From Bacillus norwichensis (GTDB lineage: Bacteria; Bacillota; Bacilli; Bacillales; Bacillaceae_C): a stretch of 51,588 nt of DNA. The DNA lies in the NCBI RefSeq assembly GCF_014836955.1, contig NZ_JACSPV010000030.1:1-51588 (forward strand), given 5' to 3'. The notes under the pieces are model-generated. The model was not told the DNA's origin. It saw only the letters and a list, made by a program, of their open reading frames with translations, and did not search any database. The number at the start of each line of letters is the position of its first letter. The stretch's first letter is position 1. Of the stretch, positions 15,816 through 25,607 are shown in pieces. The translations under genes were made by a program, and so were the position numbers.

Positions 15816-16967
15816 ATGAGGGTGAAAATCATTCATACTGCCGATTGGCATTTGGGCAAGCTTATTCATGGAATCTATATGACAGAACAGCAAGAAGCGG
15901 TCCTAGAGCAATTTATCGAACTCGTTGCTGAGGAGAAACCCGACGTTGTTATCATCGCCGGGGATCTATATGATCGCTCTGTGCCTCCAGTAGAAGCTGT
16001 ACAGCTACTTGAAAAAGTGTTGTTCAGAATCAATGTGGAGCTGAGGACTCCGGTTCTTGCCATTTCCGGAAACCATGACAGCGCGGAACGTCTGGCATTT
16101 GGCTCTTCCTGGTACCGCCACAGCGGCTTTTATTTGAATGGAAAACTATCCGATTGTTTTGAGCCTGTTCGGATTAATGGTGTTCATTTTTATCTTGTTC
16201 CCTATGCAGAGCCTGGTGTTGTACGAGAGGTATTTCAAGATTCAAGCATTCATTCACACCATGACGCGATGAGCAGGGTTACTTGGGAAATAGAGAAAAC
16301 AATGGATGCAAATGCTACTAATGTCCTTGTAGGACATGCCTTTGTAACAGGCGGAAAAACGACCGACTCGGAACGGATATTATCAGTCGGGGGTTCCGGC
16401 AGCGTTGATTCAGATTGTTTCAGCCCTTTTACATATACTGCACTTGGCCACCTACATAGCCCAGATGCTATTAAGCATGAGACGATTCGTTACTCCGGTT
16501 CGCTTTTAAAATATTCTTTTTCAGAAGTCAAACAGCGAAAAAGTATCTCAATCATAGAAATTGACGCAAGCGGACAATTGACAATGAATGAGAAGTCACT
16601 AATACCTCCTCAAGATATGAGAGAGATTTCAGGCTACATAGATGAATTGCTTGACCCGACATTTTATACAAGTCAAAAGCTGGACGATTTTTTGAAAGTG
16701 ACTCTTTTCGATGAAGGCGCATTGATTGATCCGATCAATAAACTGAGGGCTATCTATCCAAACATCTTGCATTTGGAAAGAAAGATAGAAGCGATTGACT
16801 TGAAGAAAAGACAGGCACTACGTTCTATTCAAAGCGAAAGAAAAACAGAACTGGACCTTTTTTCTGAGTTTTATAAGGAAATGACAACGAGCGAATTTAC
16901 CGAACAAAAGCAGAAACTGATGGAAGAGGTAATTGACAGTGTTCGTAAGGAGGTGCTCCTTGTATGA
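15816..16967 (+). CDS. sbcD: Exonuclease SbcCD, subunit D
   Basis: The 383-residue nuclease subunit carries the Mre11-type metallophosphoesterase motifs in order: HTADWHLGK (D10/H12), IIAGDLYDR, ISGNHDSAERL, LVGHAF and ALGHLHSPD. It cuts hairpins and protein-blocked DNA ends together with SbcC. ATG 15816 is preferred over the GTG just before it, with AGAGGA 9 nt upstream. The end overlaps the sbcC start by 4 nt (ATGA), giving coupled translation. Confidence 0.95.
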   Translation: MRVKIIHTADWHLGKLIHGIYMTEQQEAVLEQFIELVAEEKPDVVIIAGDLYDRSVPPVEAVQLLEKVLFRINVELRTPVLAISGNHDSAERLAFGSSWYRHSGFYLNGKLSDCFEPVRINGVHFYLVPYAEPGVVREVFQDSSIHSHHDAMSRVTWEIEKTMDANATNVLVGHAFVTGGKTTDSERILSVGGSGSVDSDCFSPFTYTALGHLHSPDAIKHETIRYSGSLLKYSFSEVKQRKSISIIEIDASGQLTMNEKSLIPPQDMREISGYIDELLDPTFYTSQKLDDFLKVTLFDEGALIDPINKLRAIYPNILHLERKIEAIDLKKRQALRSIQSERKTELDLFSEFYKEMTTSEFTEQKQKLMEEVIDSVRKEVLLV

Positions 16968-19900
16968 GGCCGCTTAAATTGGAAATGCAGGCGTTTGGCC
17001 CTTATGCAGGGATTGAGATTATTGACTTTACCCAATTGGCTAGCCGGACAATGTTTGTCATTTCCGGAAAAACGGGCGCTGGAAAAACATCCATCTTTGA
17101 CGGAATCAGCTTTGCTATTTATGGTAAAGCGAGTGGTGAGGACCGGAATGGGGCAGATTTGCGCAGCCATTTTGCCAAGGATGATCTTCTTACGGAAGTG
17201 TCTTTGACATTTCAATTGAGGGATAAGGTTTATTACATTTGCCGATCCCCTCAGCAGGAAAGAAAAAAGGCGCGAGGGGATGGCTATACAACGGTTAATG
17301 CAAAAGCTGAGCTGTACTTGGTTGATGAGTCTGGCAATAAAAAGCTGCTAGCAGCAAACGTAAGGGATACGGAGGAAAAAATAAAAGAAATCATTCAGCT
17401 TGACGCAAACCAGTTCCGGCAGATTTTAATGATTCCTCAAGGTGATTTCCGGAAGCTGCTAACATCTGACAGTAAAGAGAAAGAGGTTATCCTGCAGCGT
17501 CTTTTCCACACTGAACAATATAAAAAAATAGAGGTAATGCTCAAAGATAAGGCTGGATTGCTTAAACATGAGGTGGAGGGCGGTATCAATCAAAGGGGCC
17601 AAAAGCTGAGGGACATTTTTACGAATGGAAATGATGAGCTGGAATCAGCCCTTGGCGAACCGGTACCTAGTGATACAATCATCCTTCCCTTGGTGCAGAA
17701 GATCACTGAGGACATGGACCGAAGCTTGGCTGAGCTTGAAAAGGAAATAGAAATCAGGCAAAAACAACGAGATGAGGCAAAAAGGAAAGTAGATGAAGCG
17801 GAAAATATTTTGATTGAAATGAATAACCGCAATGCTTTAGAAAAGCAGAAAGCCTTGTTGGATGGGAAAAAATCGTCAATCGAGGAAAAAAGAAAAGCTG
17901 TAGATTTTGCCAGACGCGCAGATAATTTGGCTCATCAGGAGAATATATGCCAGCGGTTAAAAAAAGATATCGATGACAAGGCATCAAGGAAAAGAAAGGT
18001 AGAAGAGGACTTAGTTTTTACTGAAAAAGAGAAAATAAAGGCAGATAAAAACCTGAAGCTAGAAGAAGATAGAAGGGGTATACGGGAAGAACTTCATGTG
18101 GAAATGTCACGACTGGAAAGTCTGCGAGAGGATGTCCTTTCATTTTCCAGCCGAAAAGCTGATCTTGAACGATTGGAGCTAGAAGCGAAAGATTATCGTA
18201 AAATGCTGGATAAACAAAAGGAACAAACGACTGAATGGAGAGACTTGATCGAGAAACAGCAGGAAGAGTTGAGCCGACTAAGACAACTTCAAGATAAAAA
18301 TATTATGCTAAAAGAGGAAAAGTTCCGTGCTGAACAAGCAATTGATTATCTTCATCAATTGGCGGTTTCAATAGAAAAAAAGCAAGCCGCAAATAAATTG
18401 TTCGTTCAACGAGACAAAGAACTGCAGCTCACGAATGCGAAAGTGGAGGACGCGTTGAAAACACTTAAGCATATCGAAGAAAAATGGTTGTCGGGACACG
18501 CGGCAATTTTAGCTGGAAAGCTTGAAATTGGCTGTCCATGTCCTGTTTGCGGTTCAGCTGAACATCCGTCGCCGGCCCATGCATCAGGAGATTATGTGAG
18601 CGAAGAAGACTTTGAAGCAGCAAAAAAAGATGCGCGTATACTAGAAGAGCAGTTGGATGAAATTCGGCAAGAATGGATGAAGGCAAAAGCAGACTTGGAG
18701 CTATGTGAGAAAACAGTATTGGACAAGTTTGATGCAACAAAAGGGCTGCTGCCGGATGTAAATCTGGAGGATGCGGCTCTCCATTTGAGAAAGCTTCAAG
18801 AGAAGCAACAAGAATTCTCCTTTGAACTGAAAAGCAATGAATTGAAAACAAATAAAATTCCCGAAAAAGATGCCGAAATAACACAGCTTTCTAAGAGACT
18901 AAAAGATCTTTCAGCTAAGATGGACGAAACCTTAGAGAAGGAACGGGAAACTACCCATCAATATGTGGAAATAAAAGCAGCTCTTCAAAGCCTTGCACTT
19001 AACCTTCCTGAAGGCATTGAAACGAAAGAACAATACGAAAGTAGATTGTCGGTACTACAGAAAGAAATCAAACAACTGGATGATACTTATAAACAGGCTC
19101 AGGATGCTTGTTCTAAACTGAGTCAACAGCTGGCAGCTCATAAAGTGGCCATGAAGAATTTAGAAGAAGAAATTGAAAAGCTAAATAGCTCATTAAATAT
19201 TGAACGGGAGAAGTTTTTACATCAGCTCCACCAAGAAGGATTTACTAATTACGGTGAATATGCTGAGTCTAAAAAAGATTCTGCTTGGATTCAAACTTCT
19301 GAAGAAGAAATCAGGGCTTATGGTGAAGAATACCGCTCTGTTACAGATCGTCTAAAGGATTATGAAGAACGTTTAAAGGGAATTGAACGGCCGAATATGG
19401 ATCAATTGAATGAGGAATTCAGGGAACAGGAAAAAATACTTTCGTCCATGAATAACCAGTTCTCCAATCTGAAGATGAACATAGATAAAAACAAAAGTAT
19501 TCAATTGGATGTCCAGCAGTTGAATTTACAGATTAAAGAATTAGAGAAACAATATGAACTGATTGGACATTTATCCGATATAACAAGAGGGCAAAATACA
19601 TATAAGCTTACATTTGAACGATTTGTATTAGCATCGTTTTTGGATGATATTTTAGCAGCAGCTAATGGAAGGCTGCTAAAAATGACAAGTGGGCGCTATC
19701 AGCTTTTGAGAAAGAAAGAACGATCAAAGGGGAATGTTCAAAGCGGGTTGGAGCTGCTTGTGTTTGACCAATATACTGGCCAGGAACGCCATGTTAAAAC
19801 CTTATCAGGCGGAGAAAGCTTTAAGGCGGCGCTTTCGCTTGCGCTTGGACTGTCGGATGTCGTGCAGGAGCATGCAGGGGGTGTCTCGCTTGAAACGATG

Positions 19901-20098
19901 TTCATCGATGAAGGGTTTGGCACACTAGATTCAGAATCCTTGGATCAGGCTATTGAGGCGTTAATGGAAATCCAGAGCAGCGGAAGGCTTGTGGGCATTA
20001 TCTCACACGTTCCGGAATTGAAAGAGCGGATTGACGCCCGTTTGGAAGTGTTCGCTGGTCAAAGTGGAAGTAGTACTGAATTTGTATTTTTATCATGA
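16964..20098 (+). CDS. sbcC: Exonuclease SbcCD, subunit C (SMC-like ATPase)
   Basis: The 1044-residue SMC/Rad50-like ATPase shows the Walker A GKTGAGKT (35-42), long heptad-patterned coiled coils on both sides of a zinc hook CPVC (526-529), the ABC signature LSGGESF (near 947) and Walker B MFIDEGFGTLD (near 980-990). Length and layout are normal. It forms the DNA-tethering and ATP-driven partner of SbcD in repair of palindromic and blocked ends. It is intact, with all motifs present. Confidence 0.95.
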   Translation: MRPLKLEMQAFGPYAGIEIIDFTQLASRTMFVISGKTGAGKTSIFDGISFAIYGKASGEDRNGADLRSHFAKDDLLTEVSLTFQLRDKVYYICRSPQQERKKARGDGYTTVNAKAELYLVDESGNKKLLAANVRDTEEKIKEIIQLDANQFRQILMIPQGDFRKLLTSDSKEKEVILQRLFHTEQYKKIEVMLKDKAGLLKHEVEGGINQRGQKLRDIFTNGNDELESALGEPVPSDTIILPLVQKITEDMDRSLAELEKEIEIRQKQRDEAKRKVDEAENILIEMNNRNALEKQKALLDGKKSSIEEKRKAVDFARRADNLAHQENICQRLKKDIDDKASRKRKVEEDLVFTEKEKIKADKNLKLEEDRRGIREELHVEMSRLESLREDVLSFSSRKADLERLELEAKDYRKMLDKQKEQTTEWRDLIEKQQEELSRLRQLQDKNIMLKEEKFRAEQAIDYLHQLAVSIEKKQAANKLFVQRDKELQLTNAKVEDALKTLKHIEEKWLSGHAAILAGKLEIGCPCPVCGSAEHPSPAHASGDYVSEEDFEAAKKDARILEEQLDEIRQEWMKAKADLELCEKTVLDKFDATKGLLPDVNLEDAALHLRKLQEKQQEFSFELKSNELKTNKIPEKDAEITQLSKRLKDLSAKMDETLEKERETTHQYVEIKAALQSLALNLPEGIETKEQYESRLSVLQKEIKQLDDTYKQAQDACSKLSQQLAAHKVAMKNLEEEIEKLNSSLNIEREKFLHQLHQEGFTNYGEYAESKKDSAWIQTSEEEIRAYGEEYRSVTDRLKDYEERLKGIERPNMDQLNEEFREQEKILSSMNNQFSNLKMNIDKNKSIQLDVQQLNLQIKELEKQYELIGHLSDITRGQNTYKLTFERFVLASFLDDILAAANGRLLKMTSGRYQLLRKKERSKGNVQSGLELLVFDQYTGQERHVKTLSGGESFKAALSLALGLSDVVQEHAGGVSLETMFIDEGFGTLDSESLDQAIEALMEIQSSGRLVGIISHVPELKERIDARLEVFAGQSGSSTEFVFLS

Positions 20099-20116
20099 AT
20101 AGGAGGTGCAGTCCTC

Positions 20117-20302
20117 TTGGAGAAGACTTTTTATATTGCCACTCAGGCATTTGGCTGGTTCATATCCATCAGTTTGGCAGTCTTCGTTGTATTTGCCTTT
20201 AAACTGAAGTATCCTTTCATTGGAACCCTATTAATTCTCATTTTTCTTGCTTCGTGTGTCGTCAATTTTTTATTCAGGAAAAAGTGGAAGGAAACGTTAT
20301 AA
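20117..20302 (+). CDS. Small two-helix membrane protein, unknown
   Basis: A 61-residue protein starts at TTG 20117, 18 nt after sbcC, with AGGAGGTG at 10-11 nt. It has two membrane helices (about 8-28 and 33-54) and a basic tail FRKKWKETL. It is followed by a strong terminator, so it is the last gene of the sbcDC operon. No family is recognised; there is no evident link to DNA repair. Confidence 0.65.
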   Translation: MEKTFYIATQAFGWFISISLAVFVVFAFKLKYPFIGTLLILIFLASCVVNFLFRKKWKETL

Positions 20303-20344
20303 TAGCGTGTGCTAAATAACATTGTCGCGCCTGTTATTCTTTTC

Positions 20345-20392
20345 AATCGGCTGGCATGCAGACGGTATTCACCGGACTCATGCCAGCCGATT
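20345..20392 (+). terminator. Terminator-like long hairpin after sbcDC operon
   Basis: AATCGGCTGGCATG pairs perfectly with CATGCCAGCCGATT over 14 bp around a 20-nt loop. The T-tract is short (TTTCTGTTT). Confidence 0.75.
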
Positions 20393-20395
20393 TCT

Positions 20396-20881
20396 GTTTG
20401 GTAAAAATAGGTGAAATTCGAGTTAGGGAGGCTACTTTCATATTAAAATTGAAAAAATGAACATTTTGTCTAATAGCGTAAATAATAAACAGAATATTAT
20501 TAACAGTATGTCTAATGAAAGCTATTTAAAGAAATAATACAATATTAGTAAGAAATGAAATTTATTGTTAAATCTCTTGAATATTTTATGGAAGGCTATG
20601 CAGCAAAATTTTTAAAGAAGCATTTTGATAGAAAGGGAGGATGCAGGCTGATATTGTATCGTCATTACTGAGATTGTGATTGGAATGGTTTTAGTGAAAG
20701 CAAACAACTTGGAACAAGGTGGACGAAAACGATTCAGAAGGAAAATTGATAAGTAAATTAATCACATCGTAAACGTGAACATGAGTGGGATTGATAGTTA
20801 ATGTTCTTCATATCACTTATATCTCATGTGAAAATCGAACCAAAATCACATCGTAATTTTTAAAAAAGGAATGAGTGTAAA
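20396..20881. other. Gene-free AT-rich gap before the hydrolase gene
   Basis: About 490 nt carry only short broken frames. I find no cre-like site here, unlike the two gaps downstream, and no clear promoter or repeat. A degenerate regulatory region for the following gene is likely but unsupported. Confidence 0.3.
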
Positions 20882-22111
20882 ATGAAACAACAAAAAGTAT
20901 TAATTAATGGAAATCGTTTAAAAGATACACTTGAAAAATTCGCGGATTTTGGACGTACTATAAATAATGGGGTCACACGTTTAGCGTTGTCTGAAGAAGA
21001 TCGTTTAGTTAGGGATTATTTTTGTTCCAGCTGTGAAGAGCTAGGCATGTCAATAAAGGTTGATGACATGGGAAATATATATGCAACATTAGAAGGAATG
21101 GAAAATAACCCACCTATTGTCATTGGTTCACATATGGACTCTGTTAAAAAAGGCGGTCGCTTTGATGGTGTTTTAGGTGTCGTAGCTGGTTTAGAAGTAG
21201 TTCGCACATTAATAGAGAATGAGATTAAAACAAGAAAACCGATTACAGTTGTTAATTTTACAAATGAAGAAGGGGCGAGATTTGAACCTGCATTAATGGC
21301 TTCTGGCGTTCTATCAGGTAAGTTTGAAAAAACAAAGATGCTCCAACAAACAGATGTGGATGGCATCACTTTCGGTGATGCATTGCAGTCTATCGGTTAT
21401 GCTGGCGAGCAGGAGATGAGGTTACAGGAAGGTACGGCATTTTTAGAGTTGCATATTGAACAGGGACCAGTTCTCGATCAGGAAGGGGTAGCAATTGGAG
21501 TTGTTGAGTGTGTAGTAGGAATGGTTTGCTATGATATTGAAATTACAGGAGAATCCGACCATGCCGGCACAACTCCAATGGATATGAGAAAAGATGCTCT
21601 CTTTGCGACAAACAACATAATTACCGAAGTACGTCAAAAATTAAGTGCACTTGATAAGGAATTGGTGTATACGATTGGAAGAATGAATATATTTCCGAAC
21701 ATTCCAACGGTTATTCCGAATAAAATTGTATTTTCTCTGGAAGCAAGACATAAAAATCCCGGCGTTATTAAAAAAGTTGAGGAAATTATTCAAGGATTAA
21801 CACATTCAAATGTTAAAGAGGGATGTGAAATTAAAACAACTAAGTTATGGGATCGAGACACAGTTTGGTTCGACAGGGACATTTGCAATTTGGTAGAACA
21901 ATCGAGCAAGTCATTAGGGTATTCATATAAAAGAATGGTGAGCGGTGCTGGGCATGATGCGCAATTCGTCGCGAGCTTCATTCCAACGGCAATGATTTTT
22001 GTTCCAAGTGTTAACGGAAAAAGCCATGATGAAGATGAGCTCACTTCTTGGGAAGATTGCGAAAAGGGAGCAAACGTTCTCTTGGAAACGGTTCTAGCAC
22101 TACAAACGTAA
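20882..22111 (+). CDS. M20-family Zn-dependent amidohydrolase (N-carbamoylase/allantoate amidohydrolase type)
   Basis: The 409-residue enzyme has the metal-binding pattern of the carbamoylase branch of peptidase family M20: IGSHMDSVKKGGRFDG, FTNEEGARF and LELHIEQGPVLD, with later SGAGHDAQF and the C-terminal His in MIFVPSVNGKSHDEDE. Such enzymes hydrolyse N-carbamoyl-amino acids, ureidoglycolate-like or allantoate substrates; the exact substrate is not evident. A symporter gene pair follows, with a cre site in between, so the locus may import and degrade a nitrogenous compound under carbon control. AAAGGAATG stands upstream. Confidence 0.87.
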   Translation: MKQQKVLINGNRLKDTLEKFADFGRTINNGVTRLALSEEDRLVRDYFCSSCEELGMSIKVDDMGNIYATLEGMENNPPIVIGSHMDSVKKGGRFDGVLGVVAGLEVVRTLIENEIKTRKPITVVNFTNEEGARFEPALMASGVLSGKFEKTKMLQQTDVDGITFGDALQSIGYAGEQEMRLQEGTAFLELHIEQGPVLDQEGVAIGVVECVVGMVCYDIEITGESDHAGTTPMDMRKDALFATNNIITEVRQKLSALDKELVYTIGRMNIFPNIPTVIPNKIVFSLEARHKNPGVIKKVEEIIQGLTHSNVKEGCEIKTTKLWDRDTVWFDRDICNLVEQSSKSLGYSYKRMVSGAGHDAQFVASFIPTAMIFVPSVNGKSHDEDELTSWEDCEKGANVLLETVLALQT

Positions 22112-22122
22112 TCCGAAATAAT

Positions 22123-22136
22123 TGAAAGCGCTTTAA
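22123..22136 (+). promoter_or_regulatory. CcpA cre site
   Basis: TGAAAGCGCTTTAA fits the cre consensus TGWAANCGNTNWCA at 13 of 14 positions. It lies 12 nt after the hydrolase stop and 48 nt before the DUF3311 gene, so it could block elongation or a local promoter for the transporter pair. Confidence 0.75.
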
Positions 22137-22183
22137 ATTAATGAACTTTCAAATCTTGCGGCGAATTTAAGGGAGGTTCTCTT

Positions 22184-22384
22184 ATGAAATCTATTAAACT
22201 CTTGCTTTGGATTCCTTTTATTGGAATGTTAGGCTTCTTGCCTTATGCAAATAAAATAGAACCATATGTATTGGGCCTGCCATTTCTTTTATTTTGGATT
22301 GCATTTTGGATGGTTTTAGCTTCTATTATTTTAACAGTTGTTTATAAATTTGATCCTGATAATCAAAGGAACGATGTTGAATGA
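22184..22384 (+). CDS. DUF3311 small membrane protein (symporter partner)
   Basis: The 66-residue protein has two membrane helices, with PFIGMLGFLPYANKIEP at the start and FWIAFWMVLAS in the second helix. It matches DUF3311, small proteins encoded before sodium:solute symporters (as yhjC before yhjB in B. subtilis). AGGGAGGTTC lies upstream and the stop overlaps the symporter ATG (ATGA, 22381-22384), which shows the two are made together. It may be a subunit or assembly factor of the transporter. Confidence 0.88.
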   Translation: MKSIKLLLWIPFIGMLGFLPYANKIEPYVLGLPFLLFWIAFWMVLASIILTVVYKFDPDNQRNDVE

Positions 22385-23859
22385 ACACAGCATTAGTCAT
22401 TATATTCGCCTCTCTTCTATTAGCTTTATATTTAGGGATTCGAGCAAGACGAGGGAAGGATATGGATATGGAGCAATTTGCTGTAGGCGGCCGTGGCTTC
22501 GGAACATTGTTCGTTTTCCTTTTGATAGCCGGTGAAATTTACACAACTTTCACATTTTTAGGTGGAAGTGGGTGGGCCTATTCAAAAGGGGCAGCCGCTT
22601 ACTACGTCCCGGCTTACATTTTCTTAGCGTATGTTTTATCTTATTGGTTAGTTCCAAAAATATGGAGGTATGCTAAGGATAACTCGATTATTTCTCAACC
22701 AGACTATTTTGCTGCGAAGTTCAACAGTAAAGCAATGGGCATGATTGTTGCCGTTTTAGGAAGTTTAGCCCTTGTGCCATATATATCTATCCAACTGAAA
22801 GGATTAGGGATCATTGTTTCAGAAGCATCTTACGGAGTGATTCCTCCTGTAGCGGCAAGCGTCATAGGTACAGCTGTAGTGACTACCTATGTTATGATAT
22901 CAGGGATACATGGGTCAGCTTGGACTGCTATTATAAAAGATTTCTTGATTTTGGTAGTTGTTATATTTTTAGGTTTGTATATTCCTTTTCATTACTTTGG
23001 CGGAATTAAACCGATGTTTGAGTCTGTTCAATCGGTTAAGCCTGAAATGTTAACATTAGCTGATCAAGGGTTAAGCCAATCTTGGTTTATCTCTACAGTA
23101 TTATTAAATGCAATTGGCTTTTATTTATTGCCACAAACATTCATGGTCGTTTTATCTTCTAAAGGGGAAAAAACACTAAGAAAAAATGCAATTGTGTTAC
23201 CTTTATATACACTATTATTACTTTTTATATTCTTTATTGGTTTTTCAGCAATTGTGCAAATCCCGGGGCTGCAAGGAGCTGATGGAGACCTTTCTCTATT
23301 AAGATTATCGATAGAAACCTTTGATCCATGGATCATCGGGATTATCGGCGCAGCTGGATTACTAACAGCTTTAGTTCCCGCTTCCGTTATGCTTATGGCT
23401 GCATCTGTTGGGTTAACAAACAGCTTCTACAAAGTTATAGTGCCAAAAGCTTCTGAACAACAACTATTAATTGTGTCAAGAATCATTATTATTAGCCTAT
23501 CCATTATCGCGCTAATTGTAACGATTACAGGTGGAGAAGCCTTGGCCATTTTAAATATCATGTCGTACAGCCTCATAACACAGTTAGCTCCGGCATTGTT
23601 TTTCACATTATCTAAAAAGAATTATATCAATAAAGCGGGAGCTATAGCGGGAATAATTACAGGAGTGGTGGTTGTAGCCTATATAACTATCACAGGTGTG
23701 AAACTTGCAACTTTCTGGCCGGGTGTTCCTCATGTTATTAACGATATTAGTACGGGAGTCATTGCCTTAGTAATGAATCTAATTGTGACCATTCTTATTA
23801 GTTTATTTAGGAAAAGTAACGCATCCTTAAATTTGAAAAGAGCAAGTAGGGTTTCATAA
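22381..23859 (+). CDS. Sodium:solute symporter family transporter
   Basis: The 492-residue membrane protein has about 13 helices and SSS-family features: AVGGRGFGTLFVFLLIAGEIYTT-like first segments (residues about 33-57), GSGWAYSKG, and the sodium-binding-type helix LTALVPASVMLMAASVG. YhjB/PanF-type members import organic acids, pantothenate or other small anions. The substrate cannot be read. It is coupled to the DUF3311 gene and sits between the carbamoylase-type hydrolase and the DUF3870 gene. Confidence 0.87.
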   Translation: MNTALVIIFASLLLALYLGIRARRGKDMDMEQFAVGGRGFGTLFVFLLIAGEIYTTFTFLGGSGWAYSKGAAAYYVPAYIFLAYVLSYWLVPKIWRYAKDNSIISQPDYFAAKFNSKAMGMIVAVLGSLALVPYISIQLKGLGIIVSEASYGVIPPVAASVIGTAVVTTYVMISGIHGSAWTAIIKDFLILVVVIFLGLYIPFHYFGGIKPMFESVQSVKPEMLTLADQGLSQSWFISTVLLNAIGFYLLPQTFMVVLSSKGEKTLRKNAIVLPLYTLLLLFIFFIGFSAIVQIPGLQGADGDLSLLRLSIETFDPWIIGIIGAAGLLTALVPASVMLMAASVGLTNSFYKVIVPKASEQQLLIVSRIIIISLSIIALIVTITGGEALAILNIMSYSLITQLAPALFFTLSKKNYINKAGAIAGIITGVVVVAYITITGVKLATFWPGVPHVINDISTGVIALVMNLIVTILISLFRKSNASLNLKRASRVS

Positions 23860-23903
23860 AGAGATACAAAATAATACTGTTAATTTGATAGAAAATAAAT
23901 GAT

Positions 23904-23932
23904 TGCAAAATGAAAACGTTTGTATTAATATA
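23904..23932 (+). promoter_or_regulatory. Promoter with overlapping cre-like site, before DUF3870 gene
   Basis: TTGCAA (23904-23909) and TAATAT (23927-23932) are spaced by 17 nt, and TGAAAACGTTTGTA (23912-23925, 12 of 14 cre positions) fills the spacer. Binding of CcpA between -35 and -10 would repress. The leader also contains a short hairpin (ACGTGC/GCACGT). Confidence 0.6.
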
Positions 23933-24016
23933 AACATATCGTCGATAATGTGATGAACATTTGTACTTAATACGTGCAGGTGCCCCGCACGTTATCTGGC
24001 TGCAGGAGGATCGACA

Positions 24017-24334
24017 GTGTTTCCAGATCATACTGTTTATATCATTGGTGATAGTAAGACAGCTTCAAACAATCCCATTACACAAAAGTTTAATACATTT
24101 TTCATCGGTTTTGTCATAGATCGGGACAGTCATGAAATATTGGAGGCAGAGTGCTCTTCAACAATTGCGCTTACATCCAAATTTGTCCAGTCTATATTCA
24201 AGGGAAAATCAATGAATAAGCCAGAAAGTGTCATACAAGAGATAGAAAAGAGATATTTCGGTTCTTCTCAAAAGGCCATCATTGTTGCCTTTAAAAATGC
24301 GCATATTAAATATACCCAAATTATAGATAGTTAG
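24017..24334 (+). CDS. DUF3870 domain-containing protein
   Basis: The 105-residue protein starts at GTG with GCAGGAGG. Its sequence (YIIGDSKTASNNPIT, FFIGFVIDRDSHEI) fits DUF3870, small soluble proteins typically encoded beside amino-acid or hydantoin catabolic transporters. No activity is known. A strong terminator follows, so it is transcribed alone from the cre-containing promoter or with the symporter by read-through. Confidence 0.8.
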   Translation: MFPDHTVYIIGDSKTASNNPITQKFNTFFIGFVIDRDSHEILEAECSSTIALTSKFVQSIFKGKSMNKPESVIQEIEKRYFGSSQKAIIVAFKNAHIKYTQIIDS

Positions 24335-24359
24335 CTGCTTCATTTGTTATTCGCAATTG

Positions 24360-24405
24360 AAATCCAGCTGTTAGGGAGTTTATTTCCTAATGGCTGGATT
24401 TTTTT
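24360..24405 (+). terminator. Rho-independent terminator
   Basis: AAATCCAGC/GCTGGATTT with an inner TTAGG/CCTAA stem is followed by T. Confidence 0.8.
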
Positions 24406-24434
24406 GATTTTTAAAATATAAGGAGGATTTGAAT

Positions 24435-25595
24435 ATGATTCAGGATGGCATTATATTTGTATGTTTTTTATTGGCGTTTACCGCCGCTGTCGCGGTTGCA
24501 GAAAAAAAGATCGGAGGCAAGTTCTTTAAATATGTACCGGGTATCGTACTCATCTATATTGGTGCCGCTTTAATGAAAACCTTCGGGCTTTTTTCGTCAA
24601 GCGAATCAGTTGAAAATGCTTACTCAACTGTGCGTGGACTTTTGCTTCCAGCTATGCTCATGTTAATGCTGCTTCATTGTGATCTCAGAAAAATCTTTAG
24701 GTTAGGGCCGAAAATGCTGCTGACTTTCTTTGCCGCATCAATCAGTATTGTAGGAGGATTCACGATCACCTACGCACTTCTGAAGGGCTTTTATGCTCCT
24801 GATACGTGGAAAGCTTTTTCGGCGTTGAGCGCAAGCTGGACAGGCGGATCAGCTAATATGGTGATTTTACAGGGGATATTGGATGTACCGGAAAACATTT
24901 TTGGCTATGCGCTGATTATGGATACTGTTAATTACTCAGTATGGGTCATGTTTTTATTCTGGCTTGTACCTCTTGCTTCGAAATTTAATAAATGGACAAA
25001 AGCGGATACTACTTATATTGATGAAGTGACTGCACAGTTAGAGGCAGAGGAGGAAAAGCAGGAACCGATCGGTTTTGTAGAATTAATTGGCTTCCTTGGA
25101 CTCAGTTTGATGGTTTCTGTCTTGGCGACAAAGATTGGCGAAAGATTGCCTGAACTTGGTGCTGCTGTCAATGCGACAACTTGGACAATCATTATAGCCT
25201 CCGTTGTCGGTCTTGTTTTAGCCGTCACCAAAATTGGAAAATTGCCAGGTTCCATGGAGATATCAAAAGTCATGCTTTATATCATCATTGGGTTGATTGC
25301 ATCACATGCTGACTTCTCTCAATTGTTCCAAGCGCCAGTTTATATTTTATCTGGTTTCATGATTATGTTCTTCCATGGATTGATCATGGTCATCCTGGCA
25401 AAAGTTTTCAAGCTCGATTTATTTACGATGGGAGTGGCTTCGCTGGCGAATATCGGCGGCGTGGCATCTGCGCCTATTTTGGCAGGATCATTCAATAGAA
25501 TACTGATTCCAGTCGGGATTTTGATGGCCGTTCTTGGAAGCTTGCTCGGAACGTATTATGGAATTTTGACATCTTATATTTTATCAACATTATAA
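24435..25595 (+). CDS. DUF819 family membrane protein (YjcL-like)
   Basis: The 386-residue protein has about ten membrane helices. Typical DUF819 blocks are LSASWTGGSANM (near 138), YALIMDTVNYSVW and LANIGGVASAPILAGSF near the end. ATG 24435 lies 8 nt after AGGAGG and is preferred to TTG 24429. The next gene, 12 nt downstream, is a dipeptide epimerase and behind that lies a broken YkfC-like gene, so this membrane protein may transport murein dipeptides or their amino acids. The transport role is inference. Confidence 0.85.
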   Translation: MIQDGIIFVCFLLAFTAAVAVAEKKIGGKFFKYVPGIVLIYIGAALMKTFGLFSSSESVENAYSTVRGLLLPAMLMLMLLHCDLRKIFRLGPKMLLTFFAASISIVGGFTITYALLKGFYAPDTWKAFSALSASWTGGSANMVILQGILDVPENIFGYALIMDTVNYSVWVMFLFWLVPLASKFNKWTKADTTYIDEVTAQLEAEEEKQEPIGFVELIGFLGLSLMVSVLATKIGERLPELGAAVNATTWTIIIASVVGLVLAVTKIGKLPGSMEISKVMLYIIIGLIASHADFSQLFQAPVYILSGFMIMFFHGLIMVILAKVFKLDLFTMGVASLANIGGVASAPILAGSFNRILIPVGILMAVLGSLLGTYYGILTSYILSTL

Positions 25596-25607
25596 GGGAA
25601 GGTTACA

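Noticed and set aside
4907-20335. The 12-mer CGCGCCTGTTAT near 4908 and near 20325, considered as phage attachment sites
   Set aside because: A 12-base match is expected many times by chance in a window of this size, and no integrase or other boundary sign accompanies it.
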